This document shows, piece after piece, positions 8,347-17,713 of a stretch of 64,000 nucleotides of DNA. The stretch is from NCBI GenBank assembly GCA_031272715.1, contig JAISTH010000011.1, positions 1-64,000 on the forward strand, read 5' to 3'. The stretch's first letter is position 1, and every line of letters starts with the position of its first letter. A program made the position numbers and the translations under genes. The stretch is from Desulfovibrio sp. GTDB lineage: Bacteria > Desulfobacterota > Desulfovibrionia > Desulfovibrionales > Desulfovibrionaceae. The notes beneath the pieces are model-generated. The model made no database searches, was not told where the DNA came from, and worked only from the letters and a program-made list of their open reading frames with translations.

Positions 8347-9288
8347 TCATCGGACGGCGTGCAGCAGTTCGTCCAGGATGTTCCGGCCGCCCGCGCGAAG
8401 CAGCAGTTCGGCCAGTTCCAGCCCCAGACGTCTCGGATCCTCGGGGGATCCCTGGATCTCCCTGCGCAGCACGCGGTCGCCGTCCGTCGTGGCCACGAGG
8501 CCCCGCAGCGTGATGCGGCCGTCCTCCATTGAAGCGTGTCCGGCGATGGGCACCTGGCAGCCGCCCTCCAGTCCGGCCAGCAGGCCGCGTTCGGCCTCGA
8601 CGCAGCATCGGGTGCCCTTGTCCTCGAGTCCGGCCAGCAGTTCCAGCGCCCGGCGATTCCCGGCTCTGCACTCTATGCCGAGGGCCCCCTGCCCGATGGC
8701 GGGCAGGAACCGGTCCGGCGACAGGGGGAGCATGACCGGGGCCTGCAGCCCGAGACGCTTGAGACCGGCCGCCGCCAGCACGATGGCGTCGCACTCGCCT
8801 TCGACGAGCTTGCGCAGGCGGGTGTCCACGTTGCCCCTCAGTCCCACGATGCGCAGGTCAGGACGCCGTTCCAGGAGCAGCGCCTGGCGGCGCAGGCTGC
8901 TGGTGCCCACCGTGGCGTTCGGGGGAAGGGCTTCGACGTCGGGATGGCGAACGCCGAGGAACATGTCCCTGGGATCCTCCCTCGCCGGGATGGCGCCAAG
9001 GGTCAGACCCTCCGGCAGGACCATGGGCACGTCCTTGATGCTGTGGACGGCGATGTCCGCCTCCCCGGCCAGCAGGGCCTCCTCGATCTCCTTGACGAAG
9101 AGCCCCTTCCCTCCGACCTTGGCCAGGGGGACGTCCAGTATCCTGTCCCCGGTCGTCTTCACGACCTTCAGGCGTATGTCGAGTCCCGGGCGGCGCCGGG
9201 CGAGCCGGGCCTTGACGTGCTCCGCCTGCCAGAGGGCGAGTCGGCTTCCTCGTGTGGCGATGACGAGGGAATCGTCCGGTCGTGCCAT
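8347..9288 (-). CDS. hemC: porphobilinogen deaminase (hydroxymethylbilane synthase)
   Basis: It condenses four porphobilinogen molecules into hydroxymethylbilane in tetrapyrrole synthesis. The 313-residue protein shows [11 protein letters not shown] at the N-terminus, the catalytic-loop stretch [23 protein letters not shown] and the cofactor cysteine Cys244 in EGGCQVPI, which carries the dipyrromethane cofactor. Length is normal. It starts 19 bp after the FmdB-type gene, so the two are likely cotranscribed. Confidence 0.96.
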   Translation of the reverse strand: MARPDDSLVIATRGSRLALWQAEHVKARLARRRPGLDIRLKVVKTTGDRILDVPLAKVGGKGLFVKEIEEALLAGEADIAVHSIKDVPMVLPEGLTLGAIPAREDPRDMFLGVRHPDVEALPPNATVGTSSLRRQALLLERRPDLRIVGLRGNVDTRLRKLVEGECDAIVLAAAGLKRLGLQAPVMLPLSPDRFLPAIGQGALGIECRAGNRRALELLAGLEDKGTRCCVEAERGLLAGLEGGCQVPIAGHASMEDGRITLRGLVATTDGDRVLRREIQGSPEDPRRLGLELAELLLRAGGRNILDELLHAVR

Positions 9289-9307
9289 GCAGGGCGTCCG
9301 GTGGGGA

Positions 9308-9538
9308 TCAGTGGCCGCAGGTCGCGCAGTGGCCGCCCGCGCAGCCGCCGCAGCCGGAGGCCGGGGCGGAGGCGCCTGCGTCGTAGCCGTCGCTGGATCC
9401 GCCGGTGTGGGAGCAGCGGGACATGAGCTTCTTGGTGTCCGGGCTGCCGCAGTCCGGGCAGGGCGGATCCTGGTCGCCGAAGACGAGATCCTCGAATTCC
9501 CGTCCGCATTTGGTGCAGGTGTATTCGTAGATGGGCAT
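9308..9538 (-). CDS. FmdB-family zinc-ribbon protein
   Basis: A 76-residue protein with the FmdB zinc ribbon: [13 protein letters not shown] at the N-terminus and CPDCGS about 20 residues later give the four metal-binding cysteines. The tail adds a Gly/Cys-rich stretch ending in a CATCGH motif, which may hold a second metal. The role is unknown; the family is often described as a regulatory protein. It lies 26 bp after gmhA and 19 bp before hemC. Confidence 0.85.
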   Translation of the reverse strand: MPIYEYTCTKCGREFEDLVFGDQDPPCPDCGSPDTKKLMSRCSHTGGSSDGYDAGASAPASGCGGCAGGHCATCGH

Positions 9539-9564
9539 CGTTGGGTTTCCTGTGCGTTGTCGGG

Positions 9565-10179
9565 CTATTTCTCGTCATCGGAGGCGAGGGCGTCCGTGTT
9601 CTCGTAGAGGTAGTACTCCGCCAGCAGGCAGATGACGTGGGAGGCGGCGATGTGGATCTCCTGGATGAGAGGGGTCCGGGTGCTGGGGACGTCCAGCAGG
9701 ATGTCGCAGAAGGCCGTGCATTGGCCGCCCCCCTGTCCGGTGAATCCCACCGTGACGAGGCCTTTCTGCCAGGCGGCCTGCAACGCCGCCAGGACGTTCG
9801 GGCTTTTGCCGGACGTGGAGTAGGCCAGCAGCACGTCCCCTTCCTTGCCGAAGGCCTCCACCTGCCGCGAGAACGTAGTGTCGTAGCCCATGTCGTTGCC
9901 GATCGCCGTCAGGGAGGATGTGTTGCAGTTCAGGGCGATGGCCGGCAGGGCCGGTCTGTCCTTCAGGAAGCGTCCCACGAATTCCGCGGCGACGTGCTGG
10001 GCGTCGGCGGCGCTGCCGCCGTTGCCGCACAGGAGGAGCTTGCCGCCACTGTCGAGGCATTGGGCCATGATGCGGGCGGTCTTCTGCAGCTTCGGGGCCG
10101 CGTCGCGGAAGAACTCTTCCCTGAGCCGGCAGCCTTCCTTGGCATGGGCGCTGATCATTTCCAAAGATGCATCGTGCAT
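9565..10179 (-). CDS. gmhA: phosphoheptose (sedoheptulose 7-phosphate) isomerase
   Basis: It converts sedoheptulose 7-phosphate to D-glycero-manno-heptose 7-phosphate, the first step of heptose supply for lipopolysaccharide. The 204-residue SIS-domain protein has LLCGNGGSAADAQHVAAEFVG-type phosphate binding (GNGGSAAD near residue 55), TSGKSPN, and a C-terminal HVICLLAE helix with the expected His and Glu. ATG 10179 (MHDASLEM) was chosen; the upstream open frame to 10371 is Pro/Arg-rich and not family-like. It is first in the run gmhA-fmdB-hemC-lon. It implies an outer membrane with heptose-containing core. Confidence 0.94.
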   Translation of the reverse strand: MHDASLEMISAHAKEGCRLREEFFRDAAPKLQKTARIMAQCLDSGGKLLLCGNGGSAADAQHVAAEFVGRFLKDRPALPAIALNCNTSSLTAIGNDMGYDTTFSRQVEAFGKEGDVLLAYSTSGKSPNVLAALQAAWQKGLVTVGFTGQGGGQCTAFCDILLDVPSTRTPLIQEIHIAASHVICLLAEYYLYENTDALASDDEK

Positions 10180-11459
10180 GTCTGACCGTCTCCAGATGGG
10201 CGATGTGTCGCAGGGTCCGTCCGCCTTGGGGCGAGGCGGGACGGAATGCGCCGTCCCTTTCTTGGCGGTGGATCCGGCAGGATACACCATGGTCCGAAAG
10301 ACTGGAACGGCGCAGGGATTTTGTCGGCTTGCCCGGGCGTGGAGTCTATGCGAAATGCCCGGGGCTGGCAACGTCAGGGAGCAGGGTGCATCGGGTGGGC
10401 GCGTTTGCCGTTTTCAAGGTGTTCGGTTCGTTCGGCATGCCGGGGTGGTGAGCGGCGGTCCTCGCGCCACCCCAAGCCTCCGTCCCGAAGGTGCGGCCAA
10501 GATCAGCCGCGAAACGTCCCACAGGGGGAGGAACGGGTGCAGCGCACCGTGCGCATGGAGGACGGCGAGCCTCCGCCTGCGGAAGTGTCTTGCGGAACCG
10601 GGGCGCCTGCTGCGCGCCTGCTGTCGTCTAGCCGGTGAATGCCCGGGGCAAGGGCTGGACCGGGGTGACCACTTTGGCGTCCATCGTGGACGAGGACTGG
10701 AGGGTGGTCCAAGGTTCGGCGAGGGTGGCCAGGAGCAGCGGCCATCCAGAGACGGACGCCGCCGCCATGAACGCCGTGCGGGGCATGGGCCAGATGCCTC
10801 CACCGCCGAAACGCGCCGATGTGCCCATCGCCGTGAACTTCCGGGAGGGCAAGGGGCCAGGACGGTGGTGCGTGACCTGCCGGGCTTCAGGCCGCGATGA
10901 TGTCCCTTTTGGGCATTTCCGGGCCCCAACTGCTGGCCGTCTCCTTGCTGGCGTTGGGAGAGGCCTGCGTGCAGGAAGTCGCAGAGGTTCACGGGCAGTT
11001 TTGCGGCGGTGTTGCGGACGATGGGCCCGTGGTCTGCGGTTGGACCTTTTCATGGGTCTCACCTTGCTTCTTGACATCGGTCTGGGGCGAGGTACGATTC
11101 CTCACGGCGTTGGGATGGGTTCGGCCTTTGGGTTGGTGTAACCGGGCCGGATCAAGGCTGCGTGGGCCTTCTCGCCGGACATTTTCCGGCCCCGTATGCG
11201 TGGATCAACTCCTTTTAGATGTGGAAGATGTCCGCATGCATGAAGCCGCTGAGATACCTTTGCCGTTTCATGACGCCGTCATGGTCGATGTGGTTTGTGG
11301 CCTGCGGCTGCCTCATATCGGAAGGTTGCGCTTGAACTTTGATAGGAGTTATTTCCCTACTGTGATGCGTCTTAATTATTAGTAGGAATGTTGTTTATCG
11401 AATAGATACCTGCTTTTTTATTTTTTAAATATTTATTTCCATAGCTTCAAAATTTCTTC
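10180..11459. other. long stretch without a supported gene
   Basis: About 1.3 kb. The first 1.2 kb is GC-rich with only shadow open frames of poor composition; from about 11370 it turns sharply AT-rich at the edge of the toxin-antitoxin patch. The promoter of gmhA should lie in the first 100 bp, but no convincing hexamers were found. Nothing else recognised. Confidence 0.5.
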
Positions 11460-11460
11460 A

Positions 11461-11487
11461 TTGATATATTGTTATTGCGATTATAAT
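11461..11487 (+). promoter_or_regulatory. candidate promoter of the GNAT toxin-antitoxin pair
   Basis: A perfect TATAAT lies at 11482-11487 with TTGATA at 11461-11466. The 15-nt spacer is shorter than ideal. It is about 170 bp upstream of the antitoxin start. Confidence 0.4.
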
Positions 11488-11659
11488 ATTTTGATGCTTC
11501 TCCATAAGACTTTTGCAAAAAATATACTACCACTACTGTGTCTACACATGAACATTCTTTTTAATGCCCAATAAGAACTATTGGGCTAAATATATATTCA
11601 TTCACTCATCAAGATATCTATTTTAAAAAATGATATCTTGCAAAGACATTGGAGGAATC

Positions 11660-11998
11660 ATGGATAATGCCAGCGTAGACATTTCCACTGCACCATGTGA
11701 TTCTTTGTCCACAGCTTCTGAATCGACTACATCGTCGGATATCACTTCCAACGATACGGTTGCACAACAGACAAAAAATGTTACCTGTGATAATGAAATT
11801 GATGTCAATGAAGTTGTTGATATTGATGATGACGATGACTATTTAAGTGGTGGCTATCGCGGTATTATACATGTCTCGCAAGAGGATCAAATTGCATTAG
11901 TTGAATCAATATTGAATCCTAAGCCTAAACCTATAACACCATACATGAAAAAAGTTTTAGCGCAGTATAAGGAGTGTGTAATAGATAGATGCTTATAA
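11660..11998 (+). CDS. antitoxin of a GNAT toxin pair, DUF1778-like C-terminus with acidic N-terminus
   Basis: The 112-residue product ends with a stretch typical of TacA/AtaR (DUF1778) antitoxins: VSQEDQIALVESILNPK followed by a Pro-rich linker and a basic helix, the part that wraps around the acetyltransferase toxin. In place of the usual ribbon-helix-helix N-terminus there is a Ser/Thr/Asp-rich low-complexity segment with a run DIDDDDD near residue 54. The start ATG 11660 follows a strong GGAGG four bases upstream, so the odd N-terminus is real and not an annotation artefact. It overlaps the toxin gene by 10 bp. Low GC suggests recent acquisition. Without the DNA-binding domain, autoregulation would have to differ. 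Confidence 0.7.
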   Translation: MDNASVDISTAPCDSLSTASESTTSSDITSNDTVAQQTKNVTCDNEIDVNEVVDIDDDDDYLSGGYRGIIHVSQEDQIALVESILNPKPKPITPYMKKVLAQYKECVIDRCL

Positions 11999-12504
11999 GA
12001 TTTTGTAAATTAAGTAAAGAAGTTAAGCGGGATCACTTCATCTGCGGTGAACCTAAGCTTGACGTTTATCTGAAACAGATCGCACGCCAAGATATGGTAC
12101 GTGGGTATTCAGATGTCATAATCGCCACTGACCCATCTAACGTGAATGCTGTATACGGGTTTTATACAATCGCCGCTGCAGTTATTCCACTTTCGCAATT
12201 ACCCGATGCTGTTGCTAAAAAATTGCCCCGCTATCCTGAAATACCTTCGATTCGTCTGGGAAGGCTTGCTGTTGATTTAAATTATCAAAATCGTGGTGTG
12301 GGTGGATTGTTGGTAGTAAATGCCATGGAAAGAATATTAACATTCGGCCAGATCTGGGCAATGCTTACAGTAGACGCAAAAGACGATCAAGCAGAAAAAT
12401 TTTATCGGAAGTTTGGCTTTGATTCATTCAAAATGCCTAAGGAATTGTCTTTGTGGTTGAATAGAGAAGCTGTTGAGTCTTTTGTTAAAGAGCAAACGAA
12501 ATGA
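11989..12504 (+). CDS. GNAT acetyltransferase toxin (TacT/AtaT type)
   Basis: A 171-residue GNAT-fold protein. Toxin-subfamily signatures: FICGEPKLDVYLKQIARQD near residue 18, YGFYTIAAA, the IRLGRLAVD strand, and the acetyl-CoA pyrophosphate loop YQNRGVGGLL (about residues 100-109), then YRKFGF at the C-terminal end. Family members acetylate the amino group of aminoacyl-tRNA and stop translation. Its start overlaps the antitoxin stop (translational coupling). The pair lies alone in an AT-rich patch between gmhA and nadK and is followed by a good terminator. Confidence 0.85.
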   Translation: MLIRFCKLSKEVKRDHFICGEPKLDVYLKQIARQDMVRGYSDVIIATDPSNVNAVYGFYTIAAAVIPLSQLPDAVAKKLPRYPEIPSIRLGRLAVDLNYQNRGVGGLLVVNAMERILTFGQIWAMLTVDAKDDQAEKFYRKFGFDSFKMPKELSLWLNREAVESFVKEQTK

Positions 12505-12656
12505 ATATCAATTTATATATTCACAATGATTTATCCACGATACTGTTTTGAGGTTATCCCCCCACCAAAAAAAATAACTCTGTTGCAGAACCAACGGCAT
12601 CGGCTTCTTGTACTATTTCAGAGACTGTTCAACAACGGCATGCCACCGAAACAAAA

Positions 12657-12688
12657 ACAAAGACGTCTCTAGGGCGTCTTTGTTTTTT
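12657..12688 (+). terminator. Rho-independent terminator of the toxin-antitoxin patch
   Basis: A perfect 9-bp stem ACAAAGACG/CGTCTTTGT around a 9-nt loop, followed by T6. It lies 150 bp after the toxin. The remaining stretch 12505-13267 holds no other supported feature and returns to high GC at about 12960. Confidence 0.85.
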
Positions 12689-13267
12689 ATAGCATACATC
12701 ATAAAAATGAGCAGCCACACAGAATTGTAAAGGATAGTAATAATTTTTACAAAATACTCAGGTTTTCGATACTTGAAGCCTAGAAGTTTTATTCACATAG
12801 GTGCAAGCAACACCGCATCAGAGTTAGCAAGCAAAATAAAATCATCGAATAAGATAAACTCTATGCTTATTGTCGATTTCTCAGCGCAAGCCAATTACAT
12901 CATTCATGAAAGAAGCCTTCGCCAGATATAGAAAGTGTTTAAAAAGCATATGAATCTCATTGTCCGCAAACTGGATGCAAAAATCGACAGAATGGTTTTT
13001 TCTCCCCCAACGACTTCCCTCCGCATATCGTGGCGGAGTCTTCCATCCTCGCCATCCACCCCTTCAGCCCATGAAGCCGCAAACGGGGCGTCCCCTTCAC
13101 CTCCGTATCCAAGGCATGGCCAAACCATCCCCCGACTCCACCCCCGCTTCATCGATGTTCCCCTTGCCCCGGCGTCTCGCCTGACGATATATGCCCTTCC
13201 GCCGTCCCTCCCCACGCCGGCCGTCGTCCCGCTTGTGCGCCGTCACCGCTTGGCGTAGAGTCCCGGC

Positions 13268-14134
13268 ATGCCATCCCCACAGCGCGTTCTGCTCGTCCAC
13301 AAGACTGGGCACGAGGATGCCGGCCGGCTCGCCGGCCGCATACATCAGTGGCTGACGGACCAGGGCCACCTCGTGTCCATGCGCGAGGCCGCCTCCCTTG
13401 ACGCCGTCCCTCCCGGTTCCACGGATGCCGTGATCGTCCTCGGAGGCGACGGCACCATGCTCGGCGTCGCGAGGATGCTGGTGGGACAGTCCGTGGTGCT
13501 GGCGGGCGTGAATTTCGGCCGCGTCGGCTTCCTCACCGCGGCGGATCCCGAGAACTGGCGGCCGGTGCTGGAGTCCTGCCTTGAGGGCCGCGCCCCCATG
13601 CGGGAATGCTCCGTCCTGGCCTGGACCGTGCGCAGCGAAGGGAGACCCCCGATCTCCGGATACGCCGTCAACGACGTGGTGCTGAGCCACGGCGCCTTCT
13701 CCCGGGTCGTCAACGTGGACGTCAGGATGGACGGCGTCCCCCTGACCTCCGTCCGCGGCGACGGGGTCGTGGTGGCGACGCCCGTGGGCAGCTCCGGCTA
13801 CTGCATCTCCGCGGGAGGCCCGCTCCTCTCCCCGGATCTGGACGTGGTGGTCTTCGTCCCCATCTGCCCGTTCCTTTCCCTAGCCCCCCCGGCGGTCGTG
13901 CCCTCGGACAGGACCATCGTCCTGGAACTGATGAAGGGGTCTGCGGAATGCTACCTCACGGTGGACGGCCAGGAAGGGCAGCTGCTGCAGGTGGGGGACG
14001 AGGTGGAAGTCCGCTCCCTGCCCCGCGCCCTGAGGATCGTGGGCGACGACAGCCACTTCTTCAGGCGCATGAGGATGTATGCGGCCGCCCAGATTCCCGT
14101 CGACGCCACCGGCAGGGAATCCGACGAAGGCTGA
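13268..14134 (+). CDS. nadK: NAD kinase
   Basis: It phosphorylates NAD to NADP. The 288-residue product has the family signatures GGDGTML (residues about 58-64), GVNFGRVGFL, the NDVVL stretch, the glycine-rich GDGVVVATPVGSSGYCISAGGP-type catalytic region and a C-terminal DGQ strand. In the first ATP-binding motif Asp60 is the expected catalytic residue. Length is normal. It is divergent from the toxin-antitoxin patch and followed by the ARMT1-like gene on the same strand. Confidence 0.93.
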   Translation: MPSPQRVLLVHKTGHEDAGRLAGRIHQWLTDQGHLVSMREAASLDAVPPGSTDAVIVLGGDGTMLGVARMLVGQSVVLAGVNFGRVGFLTAADPENWRPVLESCLEGRAPMRECSVLAWTVRSEGRPPISGYAVNDVVLSHGAFSRVVNVDVRMDGVPLTSVRGDGVVVATPVGSSGYCISAGGPLLSPDLDVVVFVPICPFLSLAPPAVVPSDRTIVLELMKGSAECYLTVDGQEGQLLQVGDEVEVRSLPRALRIVGDDSHFFRRMRMYAAAQIPVDATGRESDEG

Positions 14135-14288
14135 GGTGGAGATGCGGGCATGCGATGCCCGCCTTGTAGAAGCTGTTCCTTGAAGGCGGCGCCATGCAGA
14201 GCATAGGCCTCACGGATTCCCCCAAAGCCTCCGGACCCTGTCGGCCCGTCCTCCTGGGCCCACTCGGGCCGATCCCCCAGACCCTGCC

Positions 14289-16049
14289 ATGAAGTACGGC
14301 AACTTTCCCGTCCGCACCGCCGACATCAGGCTGGGCCAGGACGTCGTGTTCGATGCCTGGCTCTACAGCATGATGATCGACAACAACCTGGCCTACTCCA
14401 TGAACCCGCAGATCGTCGCCGGGCCCGGGCAGATGGCCTTCATGGTCCATCTGGAACCCGACGGGGTCTACCTCCCCTGTTCGGACGCGACCTTCGTCAT
14501 GCTGGTGGACCCCCGGCAGCGCGACGCCTTGCAGCGGCAGTACAACCGCGCCTGGCGCATCGTGGTCCGGCTGGTGCGGTCCATCGAGACCGACCGTCTG
14601 GAGCGGGTGCGCCTGCTGCAGTTCTGCAGGTATCGCTACGTGCAGTACATCCGGCAGCAAACGCTGATCCCGTCCCGCCTCGTGAAGCGCATGACGGATC
14701 TCGCGTTGGCGAAGGGCCATACCCTTGACGATCCCTGGCTCCACCATCGGCGGGCCTCCACGAAGCTGCAGCAGGAGATGCTCGCCTATCCCGAGATACG
14801 GGACGGGCTGGAGGCCATGCCGAGGCGGCCCTTGCCCCCATCGATGAGTCGGGCGAGGCTTCTGCTGGACAACGTGCAGCTGGCACGGTTCATGTGCCTT
14901 TCCATCATGGCCCGGGATTGGCTCGAGCAGCGGCCGGGCGCCGCGGAAGTCACGAGGACCATGGAGTTCATGGAGAACAGGGCGCTGCCCGTGATCGAGC
15001 GCTGGCAGCAGAGCTACGGCTGCACGGCCACGGTGCTGTTCCTCAGCGACGCCGACGGGGGGACGATCTTCGACCTCGCCCTGGCGCACCACCTCATCCG
15101 CATGGGCCACAAGGTCATCTTCGCCGTCAAGTCGGGCTTCCACTTCTTCGCCCCCACCATCGACGACATGGAGAACGATCCGGTGATCGGGCAGTGGCTC
15201 AGGCGGGGCATCGTCCTGCGGGGCCAGAGCGTCGGCAAGAACGAGCTGCTGAAGAGCCTGCGGGAGCACCATCTTGTCGTCATCGGGGACGGGACGCGGG
15301 AGCGCCTGAATCTCTACCGGGTCTCGGTGATGTTCTCCCGGGCCTGGAAGGAGGCGGATATCATCCTGTGCAAGGGGTGGCGTTCGGTTGACGTGCTGCT
15401 GGGCACGACCCACGCCTTCACCCGTGACATCGTCTGCTACTGGCGCGACGCGACGGACTTCCAGATCCAGATGCGGACCCGGGCGGCCGGGGTGCGCAAG
15501 ATCAGCGAGGCGGACATCGTGGCCCAGGCCGACGCCATCATCGACACGATGCGGGAGCAGCGCGCCAAGGGCATGTCGGTCATGTTCTACAGCTGCATCA
15601 TCGGCAGCATCCCCGGGGAGACCCCCACCGCCATCGAGGTGGCCAAGACCTTCGTGGAGTACCTCAGGGGCCGGGAGGAGAAGCTCTTCGTCATCAATCC
15701 GGCGGAGCATTTCGTGGAGGGCATGGACGGGGACGATCTCATGTACATGTGGGAGCGGGTGCAGCGCAGCGGCTTCATCGACGTCTGGCGCTTCCAGACG
15801 ATGGAGGACGTCGAGCGCAGCTTCTCCCTCATGGACCGCAAGATGCCGCCGGTGTGGTTCGGCAAGGACGCCACCTATTCCACCGGCTGCACCAAGGAGA
15901 TGCGCATCGCCCAGGAGGTCCAGGCGGGCAACCGGGAGATGCAGATCATCGGCCCGGACCCCCGGAAGTTCACGCGCCGCGGGGAATACGGCGTCGGAGG
16001 GTACTTCGACGCCACCATAACCCGCGTCAAACGGGCCCCCGCGAAGTAG
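14289..16049 (+). CDS. ARMT1/DUF89-like domain protein of unknown role
   Basis: A 586-residue protein with a helical N-terminal half (about 1-240) and a C-terminal half resembling the ARMT1/DUF89 metal-dependent phosphatase fold: [17 protein letters not shown] (residues 249-265), [11 protein letters not shown] (328-338) and ADIILCKGW (356-364), with the acidic residues at the places expected for metal binding. The family removes phosphate from damaged sugar phosphates and related metabolites; the substrate here is unknown. No signal peptide or membrane segment. It lies between nadK and gatB, with only 25 bp to gatB, so cotranscription is likely. The family assignment rests on motif recognition only. 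Confidence 0.55.
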   Translation: MKYGNFPVRTADIRLGQDVVFDAWLYSMMIDNNLAYSMNPQIVAGPGQMAFMVHLEPDGVYLPCSDATFVMLVDPRQRDALQRQYNRAWRIVVRLVRSIETDRLERVRLLQFCRYRYVQYIRQQTLIPSRLVKRMTDLALAKGHTLDDPWLHHRRASTKLQQEMLAYPEIRDGLEAMPRRPLPPSMSRARLLLDNVQLARFMCLSIMARDWLEQRPGAAEVTRTMEFMENRALPVIERWQQSYGCTATVLFLSDADGGTIFDLALAHHLIRMGHKVIFAVKSGFHFFAPTIDDMENDPVIGQWLRRGIVLRGQSVGKNELLKSLREHHLVVIGDGTRERLNLYRVSVMFSRAWKEADIILCKGWRSVDVLLGTTHAFTRDIVCYWRDATDFQIQMRTRAAGVRKISEADIVAQADAIIDTMREQRAKGMSVMFYSCIIGSIPGETPTAIEVAKTFVEYLRGREEKLFVINPAEHFVEGMDGDDLMYMWERVQRSGFIDVWRFQTMEDVERSFSLMDRKMPPVWFGKDATYSTGCTKEMRIAQEVQAGNREMQIIGPDPRKFTRRGEYGVGGYFDATITRVKRAPAK

Positions 16050-16074
16050 CGGGAGGCTTCAGGAGCCAATTTCC

Positions 16075-17523
16075 ATGACCACCTACGAAGCCGTCATAGG
16101 CCTTGAAGTCCACGTGCAGCTCGCCACCAGGTCCAAGCTTTTCTGCTCCTGCTCCACGGAGTTCGGCTGCCCCCCCAACGAGAACGTCTGCGAGGTCTGC
16201 GCGGCCATGCCGGGCGCACTGCCCATCCTCAACCGGCAGGCGGTCCGCTTTGCCGCGCTGGTGGGACTCGCCCTGGACTGCAGGATCAATTCCCCGTCCC
16301 TCTTCGCCCGGAAGAACTATTTCTATCCGGATCTGCCGCCGGGGTACCAGATATCCCAGTTCGAACTGCCCCTGTGCGAGGGCGGCCACGTGGACATCCC
16401 CGGAGACGGCGGCGGCGTGAAGCGGGTCGGCATCACCCGCATCCACATGGAGAACGACGCGGGCAAGAACATCCATCTGCCGGAGCGCGGATGCAGCCAC
16501 GTGGACCTGAACAGGGCCGGCACCCCGCTCGTGGAGATCGTCTCCGAGCCGGACATGGGGAGTGCCGACGAGGCCGTGGCGTATCTCAGGACCCTCTACG
16601 GCGTGGTCACGTATCTCGGCGTGTGCGACGGGAACATGGAGGAGGGGAGTTTCCGCTGCGACGCCAACGTCTCGGTCAGGCCCGTCGGGGAGTCCCGGCT
16701 TGGCACGAGGACGGAGTTGAAGAACCTCAATTCCTTCCGCAACGTGCACCGGGCCATCGAGTTCGAGATACTGCGGCAGCGGGACCTGTGCGAGGACGGG
16801 GGGACGGTGGTGCAGGAGACGCGCCTCTACGACGTCGTGCGGAACGTCACGACCTCCATGCGCAGCAAGGAGGAGGCCCACGACTACCGCTACTTCCCGG
16901 ATCCGGATCTGCTGCCGGTGATCGTGCCCGAGGGGGAGCTGGAGGAATTGCGGGCGTCCCTGCCGGAGATGCCCCAGGCGAGGCTCGGGCGGTTCGCGAC
17001 GCTCACGGGGTTGCCAGTGGCGGATCTGGAGGTGCTGGTGCAGTCCCGGGCGCTGGCGGACTTCTTCGAGAAGGCCGCGGGACTGGCGGATCCCAGGAAG
17101 GTTGCGAACATGATGCTGGGGCCTCTCATGCGGGAGTGCCACGCCACAGGCGCGAAGACGGGTGATCCCGCCTCGTGGGCCATGACCCCCGAGGCGGTGG
17201 CGCAGCTGGTGGGCCTTGTGGACAAGGGGACGATAAGCGCGAAGATCGCCAACGACATCTTCCCGGAACTCTTCCGGTCCGGAGAGATGCCGGAGTCCCA
17301 TGTCGCCGCGAAGGGGCTGGGGCAGATATCCGACGCCGGGGCGCTGGAGCGGGCGGTGGACGCCGTCATCGCGGCGAACGCCTCGGAAGTCGAGGCCTAC
17401 AGGGGCGGGAAGAGGAAGGTGCTGAGCTTCCTCGTCGGACAGGTCATGCGGCAGACCCAGGGGAAGGCCAACCCGGCCATCGTGAACGAGCTGTTCGCCC
17501 GCAAGCTGGGCGACCCGTCCTGA
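16075..17523 (+). CDS. gatB: Asp-tRNA(Asn)/Glu-tRNA(Gln) amidotransferase subunit B
   Basis: This is the kinase/transferase subunit of the GatCAB complex that converts misacylated Glu-tRNA-Gln or Asp-tRNA-Asn to the amidated forms. The 482-residue protein begins [15 protein letters not shown], has the Cys pairs CSCS and CEVC of the zinc site, then [54 protein letters not shown], and the C-terminal tail domain (about 330-480) that binds tRNA. Length is normal. gatA and gatC are not in the window. The gene is followed by a terminator that serves the convergent gene. Confidence 0.96.
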   Translation: MTTYEAVIGLEVHVQLATRSKLFCSCSTEFGCPPNENVCEVCAAMPGALPILNRQAVRFAALVGLALDCRINSPSLFARKNYFYPDLPPGYQISQFELPLCEGGHVDIPGDGGGVKRVGITRIHMENDAGKNIHLPERGCSHVDLNRAGTPLVEIVSEPDMGSADEAVAYLRTLYGVVTYLGVCDGNMEEGSFRCDANVSVRPVGESRLGTRTELKNLNSFRNVHRAIEFEILRQRDLCEDGGTVVQETRLYDVVRNVTTSMRSKEEAHDYRYFPDPDLLPVIVPEGELEELRASLPEMPQARLGRFATLTGLPVADLEVLVQSRALADFFEKAAGLADPRKVANMMLGPLMRECHATGAKTGDPASWAMTPEAVAQLVGLVDKGTISAKIANDIFPELFRSGEMPESHVAAKGLGQISDAGALERAVDAVIAANASEVEAYRGGKRKVLSFLVGQVMRQTQGKANPAIVNELFARKLGDPS

Positions 17524-17546
17524 CCCGGTCCCCGCTCGCACCGCAG

Positions 17547-17605
17547 AAAAAATCGCCACCCTCCAAAGAATCGCCCACCCTCTAAACTAAAAAATCGCCA
17601 TCCTC
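17547..17605 (-). repeat. three tandem T-rich units between gatB and the convergent gene
   Basis: On the minus strand, units close to GAGGRTGGCGATTTTTT occur three times with a spacing of about 20-24 bp, just beyond the terminator of the 17714-19996 gene. A fourth, more degenerate unit overlaps the T-run of that terminator. The role is unknown. Confidence 0.6.
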
Positions 17606-17606
17606 T

Positions 17607-17646
17607 AAAAAAAGTCACCCCCGGCGGATCCATGATCCGTCGGGGG
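17607..17646 (-). terminator. Rho-independent terminator of the alpha-CTD/sigma4-like gene
   Basis: A strong stem (CCCCCG/CGGGGG and CGGATC/GATCCG with one G/T mismatch, 3-nt loop) is followed on the minus strand by TGAC and seven T. It is about 70 bp after the stop codon at 17714. Confidence 0.85.
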
Positions 17647-17713
17647 CGTTCGTTTCGCAAGTGTCCCGCGGACGCCGCGCGAGGCGGCGGCTTCCGTGAG
17701 GCGACGGCGGGTT

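Noticed and set aside
5650..8532. Plus-strand open frame of 960 codons opposite ispE and the Lon-like gene
   Set aside because: Antisense shadow caused by high GC3; the minus-strand reading has clear family motifs.
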